From Burhinus oedicnemus (Eukaryota; Chordata; Aves; Charadriiformes; Burhinidae), in NCBI GenBank assembly GCA_008921705.1, contig VFFE01007215.1, forward strand, positions 3,922,026-3,986,025: 64,000 bases of DNA, in the 5' to 3' direction. Under the pieces are notes generated by a model. That model ran no database searches, was not told the DNA's origin, and saw only the letters and a list, made by a program, of their open reading frames with translations. Shown one piece after another: positions 24,604-38,800 of the stretch. Each line of letters opens with the position of its first letter. The first letter of the stretch is position 1. The position numbers were made by a program, and so were the translations under genes.

Positions 24604-25310
24604 ATGAAGTTACCTGGATTTTGCGTGCATTCCCACATGCTCTGCTCTTGCTGGGTGTACCCCTGCTCAAGGTTGCATGCACCAGTATGCTGGCTGCAAC
24701 TCAGGGCAGCAGTGTGCGGTGCAGGTCAGCCTGGGCTGCTGAGCTGGCCAAGCCCAAGGTCAGCTCCTCTGCTGATAAAAGTCATTGTGAAGAGAGCTGG
24801 AAGCGAGGTCTGGCCCCAATTTTCTCTTGTGAGCAGCTTTTAAGATGCACTGCACCACCAGTCTGTTTCTGACCCTGACCTCTGACTCCGGCCCTAATCC
24901 TGACCCGAGCTTGCCATACTGCATGGCTCCTTGCTAGAGAGGCCACAACTCCTGCCTGCCACACACACTCACGTGTGGTTCCTGGCTCCCCATCCCTTGC
25001 AGAGTAGCCAGCTTTGCTGCAGCAAGGGTGTGCAGTATGAGTTTTAGCAGTGGACCTGTACAAACAGGTCTTCTGGAGCCCAGCATCTGCATAAAACCAC
25101 TATTCTGATGTCCTGCAAAGCTCCTAGGGTAATATTAGTTCATAGGTCCTGATTGCCATTAACCCTATTCTGATCCTCTTCTGACCTTGCAGGCATGAAC
25201 AATCACCCTGGCTACCTCAAAAAGGGCAATGGCCAGAACCACGCTCGTGAATTACTCTCCCTTTTTGGCTGGGTCACCCACTGGAGAGTTTGTGAGATGA
25301 ATTTTCATTC
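24604..25310. other. GC-richer islet of unknown nature
   Basis: Base composition shifts to about half GC compared with the AT-rich flanks, with repeated pyrimidine phrases (gaccctgacctctgactc, ctaatcctgaccc). Overlapping short open frames on both strands follow from the composition and show no domain. It could be an old LTR or other decayed repeat, or a non-coding exon or promoter. Nothing decisive is visible. Confidence 0.4.
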
Positions 25311-28300
25311 TGACAAACTGCTGTTTTGATGGCAATTTTAAAATGTCACCAGATCAAGGCATGAACTTAGCATCAGGGATCTCCATGCAGTCTGGTTCTC
25401 TGAGTGGGTAGGGCAGAAACCACTTTTCCTGTGCTGAGAGAGGAGCCGGGCACATAAACATCAGACTTCTGAGGTGTGGCAGCATTTTCCCATCCATAGT
25501 CAGTATCTCATAGGCTGTAAACAGACTGTAGATAAACTACATGCTGTATGATGTGGATAAGACATTGACGTAACGACAAAGTCCTTGAGAATGGAAATCT
25601 GAGGATTAAACCAGGAGACTCTAGCAGTGGAAAATCTCAGTTGTTACATTAGCAAGAGAGAGGAGGTTTCCTCTATCTTCAATTTTTCAGGAAGGCAAGC
25701 CTGGAAGAATTACCCCTTTCTCTGGTTAGTGGGAAGCTCTTCATGCAAATTTCGTGGTGCTTTCATTCCAGCTGGTTTTGCCTCTGAAGACACTGCAGGT
25801 GGTGATTCTTTCTGTCCTTTGATGAGAGAACAGACAGTGGTGGTGTCCTGTGGCTGCCGCTTTAGGAAGTAGCACAAAAACAACAAGCAACCTGCATCTG
25901 TTGTGCAAAGCGTTTGAAGATCTGCTGCCAGCAGATGCATTTTGATCAGAGACAATGAGGGAACGCTTCCTAAGGCATTTTTCTTTGGAGATCTGTGAAG
26001 GAAATCGTTGAACATGGATGGATTTCCTACAAAGCTGCTTTCACTTTTGTTTCCCCTGCCCCTGAACTGGTAGTCCTACAGGGAAGCCTAGGGGTGGGAA
26101 CTGAGCATGCATGTAAACAGTTCTGTACATAATCAATAAACATACGGTGTCAGGAAATTAGTATTTCTAGCAAGGCAAATGACAACATGAATTCAGCATT
26201 TGGGCTTGAAAGATTGATGTGAACTTCAATAAGATAACAACCAAGATTTTTCATAGTGACTTCAGACCCCTCAAGTTTCAAGGGACAGATTTCCAGAGAT
26301 CTTAAGGTATTTGTTTTTCAAAAAGGGAAAAGAGAAATCAAACTCCTACAGATCACCCCCACAAATGCATTATGGCACATGAATCAGAGAATAACATCCC
26401 AGGGCTGCTAGAACTTCTCCCACCAGTTTCACCTGGATGGCCCACGGATGGCTGGATGTTCAGCCTTATAAGGGTATGTCACATTTTTCCATCAGGTGAT
26501 TTTACTTTCTCTTCTATTTCTGGGGTAAAACAGTCAATCATTTTTGCTATCTTACTTTAATTTAGGTCAGAAACATCTTTCTGGCACCTAATTCTAATCT
26601 CAAAATGTCAATGACCATTTTTTTCAGACTGGGATTGCCCTTTCATGGGTGAAATTGTTAACAATACCACCCCTAACAATTAGGAGATTTATTTTTATGT
26701 CTCTCTGACAAGGAAATCGAACTTTAGGTACAAAGATGGATGTTAAATTCTAGTGATTATGTTGACCATTTAATTCACACAAATCTAATCACTTTCTCTA
26801 GGTCACTTTTTGAATGCTCTGTGCAAAGTCTTGCTTTCAGTGTTACTCACATGTTCTGAATTCGCATAGTTCTGTGCCTGCGCTTGAGACGCATCTGAAA
26901 TCATATCTTAGGACAACCATTTTTCAGCTAAAAACTCCTGTAGCCTAAATATTTGACTGGGAAGTAGGAATTAATCTTTCCCCCAGAAGATAATTTATTC
27001 ATTAATAATTCCATGTTGGGGCAGTTGGAATTCTTTTTTAATTCTAGTATTCACTGTATGTTTTCTGCTGAAGTAAAAATGATGATTTTGAAAAAGTTGT
27101 AATAAAAGTCTACTTCTGTGTGAATCTTTCTCTCCCTAAAATGAATGCTTCTTTGAAAGAAATGGGAATGTTTATTTCTGGTTGATGTGAATATTTTCCA
27201 GGCAAGATATATGCCTAAATTCCACTAATTCACCTAGTGTTACCTGGCACAGACTGCGGTGACAAGAACTGGAATACAGTCTTTAAACAGCAATATTTTG
27301 CCAGTTCAACCCAGAGCAGTCCTAGCTCTCTGGAGAAAAGATAAAATAACTCACAGTTGATCTTGCAAGCCTTCAGCAATGGAAAAAAATCTTCCTAAAT
27401 CAGAGGATGTTCAAGAGTGCCTGAAGCACACTGGGAGGCACAAACCCAATAAAACAATAGTGTATAAAAACAGAATGCTTGAAGCTGTGGGAGGAGGACA
27501 GGGAGATTTGCCTTGCTACCAGATACTGAAATGTGCTGTGTGCTCCAGTAGCCCAATTTACAACCCCCTTGGGGAGGATGAGAGAGCCACAGAGCGATTA
27601 GCAGGGCTCAGACCTGCTGGAGAGGCTGCAAGAGTCTCCCTGGCTGAAAACCACCCCCAAGACCTTGCTGATTTTTGTAAAAGTTTACTCTGGAAAGGTG
27701 GATAAGAGTTTAGTGCTAATATGTAAGAGTTCATTTCTAGCACGGTTTACATCAGCGTATCCTTTCCTATTCACTCCACTCTAATAGAGGTTGGTTATTT
27801 TTCCTCCTGCGAACAGAGGTAAGGAGTCTTTTATTTCCCCCCTCTCTTGAGGGGATTGATAGCACCCCCCTCAGAGCAGTGGTTGAGTGATGATACAGAA
27901 GCTGTATATAACCATTCAGGTCATATGATACATTGAAAACAGTGGTCAAAGAAACACAGATAGCATTTTCCAAAGGCAGGTATAGTACTAGTTCAGGATA
28001 CATTTCATTTTTGGCTGAATTCCTTCCATTCAGAGTTGGAGCTGAGAAAACAAGCTGCCATTAGAGAGGTCTCAGCTGTGTCAAGGTTGAATAACAACTA
28101 AAAGTCATCCCCAGACTTGCCTCTGTCTCTGGGGGTTGCAGGACAGCGATGAGATCAGAAAATTACAAAAAGGGCCCACCAGAACGTGCTGCAGTCAGCA
28201 AATGCCTCAGGCTTTTGGTGTGGACAAAGCAGGTCCTGTCACCCATGACCAGTGTGACTTTGTTGCAAATTTTTTCATGGGCAGTCACCTGTGTGGTGCA

Positions 28301-28766
28301 GCAGTGGGAGCCTTTTATTTCTGCATTCATTTGTATTAAAACAGCAATAGCAATGCAAAAAGTTTTACTGGTAATGCCAATAAAAATAACATAAAACTCC
28401 CCAAAAGAAAACATTAAACAAGAGTGGTGTTACCAGGTAATGTTCAAGCTGATGCACAGACCTTCTCTAATGGTGGAAAATGAAAGGTTTGTTGTGAAAA
28501 GCCTTTTTATCCTGTTGAAAATATCAATACCACATGCTGGGGCTGGCAATCTCCAAGAAATAAACATCGATTTCCCCCTTTCCTTCTGTACAAATGGCAG
28601 ACAATGGCTTTCCAAACTCTGAATCTTTTCATTGTTTTAAGGTTGACAGATTCTGTTAGTATTGAATTTTTATTGTCTCATTGTTCTCTTGTTTTCTGTT
28701 TCCCGCCCCCTTCTCCCTCTCCATCTTTAAAATGTTCAGGAAGGGTGGGGTGTTTTTTATTTTGCC
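25311..28766. other. Anonymous non-coding DNA
   Basis: AT-rich to mixed composition. An open frame at 27379-27705 (108 codons) and others have no recognisable motif. No RNA genes or repeats identified. Confidence 0.5.
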
Positions 28767-28791
28767 TTTTTTTTTTTTTTTTTTTTTTTTT
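28767..28791 (-). repeat. Poly-T run (25 T; poly-A on the minus strand)
   Basis: The longest homopolymer in the window. On the minus strand it would be a poly-A tail; the sequence upstream on that strand (above 28792) does not resemble a known SINE or processed transcript. Confidence 0.9.
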
Positions 28792-29479
28792 GTGGTAGAC
28801 AAGACAGCAAAGGAGTAGTTGAAATTAATGTAGCACACTCTGTACTGCAGTTCACTGTCAGGTCTGATTCATATAATTTTAGTATTACTACCAGGAACAT
28901 TGTAACAATTTCTTGGGAACACAAGGTGCTAGTGATGATAAAACATTCTTATTTAAAAAAACATACTTTCCTGCAAATCATGCTATAAGACATATGTTTG
29001 TTGTATAATAGTGAACTGTGGACATTATATTCCACTCAGTTCAACTACTACAAACACCAATCTTACTTTCTGTCCAGTAGAATCTGTAATTTCACCGATT
29101 ATCCAACAAATGTGAGTTGCAGAATTGAAACAGAAAGTCAGGGGAATATGTAGGCACATGCGTTTCAAATTATCCAAATGCTAAGCAGAATTTGGAGCAA
29201 AATGCGAATGATAACAGCAGAGGTTTGGGTTTGGTTTTTTTTCGATGGCATATCCACTATTCTTCAGTATTAGGTATATGTCATGAAAAGCTTACAAAAT
29301 AGTTCTTCATTTTCCTGAAGGTCATCCAGACATAGTAAGTTCATTTCATTTTCTTGACAAGAGATCTAGGCTTGTTATGTACTCTATGAAACATGACAGC
29401 AAGTGACTGTCCCTCCAATCCATTTCAAGCAAATATGATTTTGCCTCTGAAGACCAGGGAGAGAGAGGAGTTAGCTAAA
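28792..29479. other. Anonymous non-coding DNA
   Basis: AT-rich, with a short T/G-rich tract at about 29222-29243. Nothing else recognised. Confidence 0.55.
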
Positions 29480-29890
29480 TCTGATCCAACTGTACCTGTG
29501 CTCACCCAGGGACAGCAGCTGGAGGGAACGCATTGCAGAAATACCCGCATGAGCTAAAAACAGACCAGAGCAGGCTGGTGTCAGGCCTTGCCACGCTCAC
29601 AAGGCAGGCGGCGGCGCTCTGGTGCACAGCAGCCGGCAGGTCTGCCCCACGCTTGTGCCCAAGGGCCGTGCTGGCCCCCGAGGGCTGAAATCCTTTCCTC
29701 CCTCAAACACGGCTGAAAAGCTGGCACTGCCTAGGGGAAAGTGGTTTCTGCCCTGTGCTGCCCTCTGGGGAGGCGGCTAGGCGCTACAGTCAACATCCTG
29801 CCTGGGAATGGGCTAAAGAGCGTGGTACCATGGGATGGTGCTCAGCTCCGTGCCCCAGCCCTTGCATTTACTAGTATAAGGGCAGCCAGT
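29480..29890. other. Small GC- and CpG-richer islet
   Basis: The most CpG-dense stretch outside the mobile elements, including ggcggcggcgctc and roughly fifteen CpG dinucleotides in about 400 bp by eye. It may be a weak CpG island at an unannotated non-coding transcript start, or a decayed GC-rich repeat. No TATA box or recognisable initiator-splice arrangement was found. Confidence 0.4.
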
Positions 29891-32800
29891 GTGGGAAGGT
29901 GGGAAGGTACAAAACTGTGTTGTGCATTCAATTCAGGTTTGGCTAGCTCAAGGCACCGCGCGCTGATGCATAATGTAGATGCACACAAAAAGAAAGTGTG
30001 GATCTGTGCTTTACTGTCATGCCAATAGCTCATAAAATATACTAAGAATAAAATATTTTGATATTTTGAGTGCTGTGGTTACTTATTTTTCTTTCATGCA
30101 AAATCCTTGCTGATCTTACTTCTTTTCTTATGCCACTTTCATCCTAGTCAAATTATCCGTGATCCTTTTCATTTTTCATTTATCTGGACACAACACCTTG
30201 TACTCTGCATGGATTTGAAAATGTATGTCATTGGTGATTTGATTTTTCTTGTCACAAATTTTTAATTACTGTCTACCTATCTTATGGCATACAATAGAAT
30301 GCGATATTTGGAAATATGGATGCAACTCCCATTTGGGAATTACACATATGCAGACTGACAGTGTAGCATGGGCACAATGCATAGGCTTTTATCATCTTTC
30401 CTAGCACTTGTATTAGTAATGTGATGAGGATGAAACAGGCAGGTCCTTTCAGAATAGAAAATCTGCAGAAGTACCATGTTGAGATAGGGGCAAATGCAGC
30501 AATTAAATGGGGTGTCAAGCATGTATGCTAAGGATAAACAAGCAGACAAAACTAATTAGTTAAAATTTGTCTGGGAATTGGCAAATAATAAGAGCTATGA
30601 ATCATGAGACAGCTGTTAAGTGTTGCCAAATTTTCTCCTGTCTATCTTTTCAGAAATGAAGGTTTACGAAGACACCGAGCTATAGTTGATATTTATCCGT
30701 TATGATCTTTGAGAATGGAAATACTAAAGAAATGTAAGAAGCTTTCTTACCAATGTTAAAAGACAGGCACTTTCAAGTATATAAATACAGTTATATAAAC
30801 CATCGTTTTATATTATAAATATAATTGTTTAAATATGGTAACAATGTTGAGATGTCAAGTGACAGAAAACTTTTTATATATTTTTCCTGAAGAGACTGTG
30901 CTTGCAACCTCTCCAGCGTCAATGAGCCTCTCATTGTTCATTACTTAATCTGCTAGACTTGCCTGGTTCCATGCTGATGACATGGCAACACAATGGATAT
31001 CTTGCCTAAAACAGAGACAATTGCATTTCCTAGCTGCTGGATACCTAAAATTCAGTACTAATATTTTGCCTATGTGTATTTTGTAATAAAGGACATTAAG
31101 AACATTTTTAATCATTAAATCAAATAGAGAGGTATTTCACTTTCAAGTAATCATGGTGTTCAACTTAAGGAGACTGGAGAACTGAACGAATTAAGGTCAC
31201 TGATAAGCTAATGGAAAAATTGTATGGGACCAAGACATAAAGTTTACAGGCAAAACCATGATTTTGTCTCCAATTATGTGATATTCTACTTTTAAAAAAT
31301 TTTCTAACTAAATGTTATGGATTTTCAGTGAAGTATTATTCTACAGCCTGATTTTTAAATGTGAAAAAAAATGTTTTCTGCGAACAAGATATACCCATTG
31401 ATAAGAAAAAAGGAAAATTAACATCTATGTCTTTTCATTTTTACATTTTGGTAAAATTCCTTAAATTTGGCTGTCAAACTCTAGATTGTCTTTTTCTGTT
31501 ATACCAGCAAATTTTTACTTCTTTTTCTTTCTTATTTTGAAAACCTTAGAACATTAATGTCATTTTTGTATAAAATTACTTAAAAAATCATTTGAATTGT
31601 GTGATCAGTTTGAATGAAATGTTCCAACGTGACACATTAAATAGAAAGAGGTTATGTTAAGACATTGTGAAAACTTGCATGAATAATTGCAATCATTTTT
31701 TCTTGGCAAAGTCTGGGAGAGCTTCCAAGAAAACTCTTTCTCTCTGACAAAAGTTCTTAAGCACTACAGCTACAAAAAGACTAAATATGTAAATATTAGT
31801 ACCAATAATAAAACTTACAAAGAACATATTTATAGTGAAGGAAAAGGTGGTTGTTGAAACTTTGATTTTTCTCCACCATCACTGTGATCACCAGTGAATG
31901 CTAAATGTGCTACAACATTTTATGTGTCTGCTAAGAATTGGACAAAGATTTTATAAGCATAATGCAGGATGATGAACAACCAACTAAAAACATTTCTGAC
32001 TGTCACTAACCTGGCCAAAATCCAACGTATGGCATTTTCACAGAAAGAAAGGTACAAACAAAAGTCTGCTAAACTTAGGAGCAATAAACCACTCAGAGCT
32101 GAGAAAAGCAACAACAATTTCAAACGAAACAAGAGTCTAATGACACTGTCTCCTAAACACTTGCCATTTGAATGATCCTGGAATAAAAACTGTGCTAAAT
32201 GCAAATAAGGGTTGAAACTGGATAGAGAGAGGTCTGAAGGAGACAGGTTGCATCCAGATCTAAGTTTTCATCAGATTTTGAATTTTTAAATTCCGATTTT
32301 CAGTTACTAGCCTGACTCATTAAAACTCAGTCATAATTTGCCTCTAAGAGGATGTTTGGACTGATACCGTATAGAATAGGTTTTTAGAAATCAGTGTATG
32401 TATAACAATTTACACCAGCTAAGGCTCTGCTCCTCTATCTTTCAAGAGCACAGATTGCAGAAACGTAATTTACCACTCTTGATCATAGCCAGAAACATCT
32501 TACTGATGAAGCTGGAGATTCCCATGAGTATTCATGCCTCAGAAGGGAACTGGGATTACAACTGAAATGTGGATAATATGTCCGGTATCACTTGGCAATT
32601 TCAGACAACTTACAGTGCATTACCACACTTTCCTGCAATTTGGTGCTTGGATGTCATAAATTACATTGATACACCATTAACATAGGTAAGTAGAGTAAAT
32701 AATTGATCTCTCCAGAGAAACATTAGAACCCACTGTAATAACAGAGATCTGCAGCACATGTGAGCAAATCACTATTAGAAACATACATACCTCAACTGTT

Positions 32801-35800
32801 TTTCTTTTTTGATACCTACAGCTAAGCTAAAACTACTTTCTTTTTAGTGTCTTACTTTTGAGCTGCTATTCTTGCACTAATGGCAATACGATAGGCTTTT
32901 AATATGTAAAATGAGAAAACTAGCTTACCAAAAGAAGTTTACAAGATATCCATGGAATTACATGAGTGGGTTTTTTTGCTAATAACAAGTGTTTTTTTCT
33001 CAGTGAAAGAGCAGAAATGAACTTGTAAGGTGGGCTACTTTATGCAGGACAGTAGAGAAATAGCATGACTGTAGAAATGGAAGTCTACTCCTCAACATAG
33101 AGCCACGTGTAAAGCAGTGTCACTGGGACCACAGTGATATGGCCATGGCTGTGACAAAGACCCTACAAAGCTGCATGCAGAGCTCATGCAATGTGTTTGA
33201 GTCAAACACTCAGAGATTTTTGGATGTTCTTATGCTACCGTACCTCTGTCAAGAGCTATATTAACCAGTGTGGTTCTTTGCTCTCCATACAAAATATTGC
33301 ATGGATCAAGTTTTTTAAAAAAAAGCCAAGGACAAAGACCAGATAGACCATCCCTGACTTCTGCAGACAGAGGTGGGTGTTGAAGACTCAGAGGAGCCCA
33401 CCTTGGAAGAGGAAAGGTATAGAAAATGTAGCAACTGCAAAACAAACTTAAGTTCAGAGGGTGTTTTGAGCATATATAACCCTGAAACCATTGAGGCACA
33501 TGGGGGTGAATACTGATGTTTGTGACTGGTGAATACAGAAGGTGATAAAATAATACAATCAGTGCTGCCTCAAATAATGATTTGCAGGACTGAAGACCAC
33601 AACTAGCTCAGCAAGTTGCTTCTAAGATGTGTTTATTCTTCCTTGCTCTGTGGATAATGCATTTTCCTTCCAAAGAAAAAGGCATAGTAAAATCTCTTTT
33701 CCAGCATCTTACGTGATCATAAGAGGGAGGAGGTAAAAAAAACCCAGGAATTTCTGTGTGGAATTCAAAACCAAAATTACATCCAGACTAACCAACATTT
33801 CTGGAGTTCCCATGCCCTCATTGCTGAGTTCTTGGAAACTGTTTTGGCATAAGCAGCAAGCTATGAGATCATAAATAGGGAGCCAGACCTTTGGCCAATG
33901 TAAATTTGGGCAATCCAATTGAATTCCTGTTAAACTGTGCAAGTTTACACCAGCTGAAGATTGATCCCCATATGCTTTGCTTTGCTTCCATTTTTAGTTG
34001 CCCAACTCTGTTAAATATTGCTAATTAACAAAGAATCCATGCGTATCTAGCACTAGCTAATGGAGAGAAAATTCTTCAGTATTTTCAAAACATTTTTATT
34101 TTCTGCAAAATCCCAAGTACGTGGGAACACACATAGTTCTCCCTGGTTGTTACAAGATTACAGTACCATTGTGAAACAAAAATGCTGCATAAAAAAGACC
34201 CAGTTAGGACTGATATTTAATGACCAAACTTCCAATAGGTCAGTTGTGCAGAGCTTCACAAAAACTTCAGGAAATGAAAGTGCAAATTAGTTCTTGGCTT
34301 TGTTACAAACTACCTTGTTCAAATGTCCTTCCACGAATTGTTTCACTTTTTGGTTTTTTTTTTCTATTCACAAATTGGTATACGTTTGTGTTCAATAAAG
34401 GATAGGTCTGTCAATATGTAAATTCTTGAACAACTGTAAATTATGCAAGAAATGTGAATCTTGATTCCTGCAGTTTGCAAGCACAGGTTTGGGGGTTTTT
34501 TTGCAATTTTTTTTGTTCAGTATACTACCTTCTTACAATGGATTGCAGCTGAGTTTCTAAGTGAACTAGTACTCATCATGGCTTTGTACCTGGTTAGGGA
34601 TCAGTGGTATGCACTTAAACTCCATGGAAAATGTTGCTACAATATAAGAAATCGGTTTTTTTGACTTACTGATCATCTCCATTGTTCCAGCAAATGCAAG
34701 AAAAAATGGCATTGATGACTTAGAGTACATTCATCTTTTAGAAAACCTAATTTGGCTGTGACTTTCTTTGTATGAAACACATCATTGCTTCATTTGTGGC
34801 CAGAACTGTTTGACATAATGGATCAATACGCCACAGATTTTAAAACTTACAGAACTCACACGCTTTCTGATAAAGGGGTTATTATGAAGCAACTCACAGA
34901 AGCTAAAATTTGCTCAAGAGAAACAAACAGGAGTAGAAATTAGTACCGTGTGAGTTATAGCAAAGCAAGAAAATGATAAAGCAGCAGGTTGTTTGACTAT
35001 TCAAGAATAAGAGAGAAGGAGAGAAGGAAAGAGAGAAGAAAAGCAGGAAAGCAGAAGGAAGTGAAGAGAAAACACGAAAAAGAAAGCAGGAAGTAATCGA
35101 TTCCAAACATGCAAATAAAAAGATGGGCATGGGAATGCTAGGCACAAACGGATTCACATTTTGGAAATTCTGACGTGTTTTATAGGCTTAAGATAGGATG
35201 TCATTCTTCATCAGATGAATGATATTGATCCAACAAGCAATGTAACTGAAGTTATACAAAGGTTTGAGGTAATGACATTAAAAGAAAGACTGGCCACTGG
35301 GAGCTCAAAGTATAGTTTACATTTGTGGTTTTCATACCTTACTAAAAAATATGCTGGTGGCATATGTTGTTTAAAGAACAGAAAATATTTTAAAAACTGG
35401 GTTATTAAACCAGCTCTTAGACTCAGCACAAGTGATGAAAGGTAGCCATGTGTTCAGATAGCTGAGGTATGAATCATTTCAGGGCTACTAAGTTGTCCCA
35501 GATATTCATAAGCCATCTGTTAAGTGAAAGAGCATTAGGTGTATGCAGTGCTAATAATTCTTACATTTAATAATTATACTCAGCATGACACATCATTGGG
35601 AACAGGAAAAAAGTACTTGTTGATACTCACAAAACTGTCATACAGGATTTTAAATATAGTAGCTGATGGTATGTTTGAGTGGGCAGTGATAAGCAAGAGG
35701 AGCCGCGCACATAAAGGGCCTTGCTTTGAGAACATGCCTATTTTATTTTCTCACAAATCCCAATTATCAGTGAAGTTGTATGTTTTCTTTGGAACTGGTT

Positions 35801-38800
35801 AAAAGATTCTCAGAAATAAAAGTCTAAGAGAAAAGCAGAATGCATAGAATGCTAATTTTCTGACAAGCTCAGTGTGTTTTGACTCCAGATTAATGTATTG
35901 CAGTTTTCTCCCATATATCATATTCCATTATAAATTCTAGTGGACAAATTCCAGCTCAGCAATCTTCAGCCTTGACTGACCCATGGCAACAATACTGAGC
36001 AAATAAAATCCTCATGGCAACATTCTCTCCCCCTGCCTTGACCACAGAAGAAAAAGTGTCATCTTTATCCTTAATTTCCTGAAATACTTCAGAAAAGTTT
36101 AACAATCCTCTGAACATCTTGTTGTGTCTAAGCTATGGCAGCAGCCTGCTTCCTTACATGATCTATCATTACAAAGTACTCCAGTTAACCTATTCATGCC
36201 GTTAATCCAATAAGGGCACAAATTATAGTATTAAATTTAATACTTTGGGCTTCCAAAATATCAATTAGGGTCATAATATTAGTGGAAGTTTAGGTTACTG
36301 TAAACTGTAACTCCTTAAAGATGGAAAAGAAAGGACACCATCTCAGGAAGGAATACGTCTTCTGAGTCCAGGCTGCAATCATATGTCAAGTCAATATTTG
36401 GTAGACATGCAATGACACGGCTTCCAACCGTGGTACTGCATTGCATTCCCAGAAAAAGTGACTCTATTAGTAAGAAACTGGCAGCTCACAATGAGATCCA
36501 GGTAAACCATTGCAGCAGGCTGGGGAAGTTTTTTCCTTCTTTGAATAATGCAACCAGTAGTAGGTATGCCAAAAAACAAATGAGCACTTGCTATAATGTT
36601 GGCTTCAATAAGCATTCCTGTATCTTTTATGGTACAGCTACCTGGTGCTCGTGAATTCAGAAAGAACTAGATAAATTATTTATAAACATGTAAATAAATA
36701 TGCACATATCAGAAGGATGATTTTTTCATCTTTTCTAATTGTAACAAAAAACAATGTGATGAATTGTATGTAAACTGCTTAGTTTATGGAACAAATCTTA
36801 CTAGAAATCAGAAGCATAAAGTCTAATAACTTTAAGCATTCCAATCACTGTTTTAATGTGTCAGTGGGAAGTGTTTTTGTTATGTGTTCAAATCTATTGG
36901 ATATAATCTAAGCATAGGACTTCCTAAATTGACCATTCGGTTCATATTTACTCAACACCAATCATCACCTCTCTCTTTATATTTACTTTCTTTCTTCCGC
37001 TATATTGCAATACATTTTTGTCTTACCATATTTCTGGGAATCCTGAAAAGCCTTTAGGGGAGCCAAAGACTTATTTCCAATAAAAAAAGCTCTTGAGTTG
37101 TATGGGTCCAGTACTTAGGATATTGTACTTGTATGGTAAGGTGTAGAATATAAAACCTTAGCAACCTAATATTTTTTCCTTTCCATGACAAAATAAACTG
37201 GTTCTGTCTCAAAACGAGTTCTTCTGAATTCAGGGGAACTCAGAATATCAAAAGATGCAGTAAACTTTTCAACACAGACTAACTTAGCTAAACAGGCAGC
37301 TTTAAATTCCGCCCTCCTTTTCCTACCTCTTCTGAGGCTCAGGAATAAATATTAGAAAATGGAAACTTTCAACTGTAAGTCACTATTCACATCTTGATGA
37401 GGTCAGGGGTAAGGCACTCATTTCTGAAAAATGTTTGCAGTCCCTTGTGACCTCGTGAAGCCGGTGGATCTCAAGCAGTTCATGCCAGTAAAGCTCTGTG
37501 ACTTTACAAATCCTATTCTCGGTTCCTTTTTTGGCCACTGCATCCCCAAAGCCACTTCCCTGAGGAGTCCCACTGCTGCGAGTCTTAAGACTGAGGACTA
37601 AGACTAAATACAGAGAGGGAATTGTCATAGGAAGTACTCCTTTATAAGGGCTGGTCGTAGTTGGGGAAGCCATAAAGACTATGCTTCTGTCTTCGCCATA
37701 CCCACATAATGAATGAAGACCATCTAGTTTCTATTTCACTCCAGCGGAGTCATTCTCAAGCGTTATGTTATGATATGGGGATAAGATGACAGTCAAAAAG
37801 ACAAGACACTGGTAAGTGAAGGCTACATGTAGTAACAACTACAATTTTGTGCTTGGAGAGCTGGAGCATGGAAATAGCATGTTTCATCCTGCCTATGCTG
37901 ATTTATGTTTTTCAATGGAAGAGAAACCAGTGCTTCAGCTTCTGTACCCTACTTTTTTGATCTTAACATGGAGCTGTAATTTCACAAGATCAAAATCTAT
38001 CTAGGCAAGGACAAAGAGGACTAGCCATATTGTTTTGGGTATTTTATGAATTGAGACTGGAAATTAAATCAGGCAAAGTGGAATAAAAACAAAACATAGT
38101 TCCACTTTCATCCTAACACACGAAGGATTTAGGTTTAATTTGGTTTAAGCATGAAAGTTCAGATTTTTGCTTACTTTTCTCCTCCTTATAGCTGCTGTAC
38201 ACAGTAGAAAGGTGTTGTGTTTGTGAAATCCTGTCATTCACTAGAATGGTGTTACAAATACTGCTAAAATTTTATTATTTAATACCAGTTTCAGTTTAAT
38301 GCAACATTCATTATATTAAATTTAGTTTGCTCTTTTTAGAATTTATGCTTTTTAATTTAATCAATTTTGGTTTTTTAGAGAGGACAAGGTTCAGAAATAT
38401 AAATGTTTTAAACATTTAAAATGCTGTAAAACCAAGAAAAATAAGAAAAATAACTTTGATAAGTGCTGCGTTGAGAGAAAGATGAAGAGGAAAATCATAT
38501 ACAAGAGGAAAAGTTGCATTTATGTGAAATGTACTTATTTAACTAATTTAAGCCAGAATGTTTTCACTGTTTTTTGAAAGTAATATTTGGCTGTTAGATA
38601 CTAACTCCTATGCTGATGAACAGCATTGAGAATACAGCTTTCTTAGTTTGGACTCCTAACCTAAAAGTTGTATATGTTTCTCACTCTACAAACACCAGTT
38701 TAAATGCACATAAATGTGCAGACTGGAGCAGATTGGTGCCTCCTAGCTTGATGTTCTCTCTATTCAGTAGGTGGTACAACTGTGTCCACTCCTGGGATTT

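Noticed and set aside
24604..25063. Overlapping frames in the GC-rich islet
   Set aside because: Three frames open on both strands with no domain indicate composition and not coding.
34461..34664. 67-codon frame with a membrane-like stretch
   Set aside because: The hydrophobic run reflects T-rich DNA; no conserved residues or family match.
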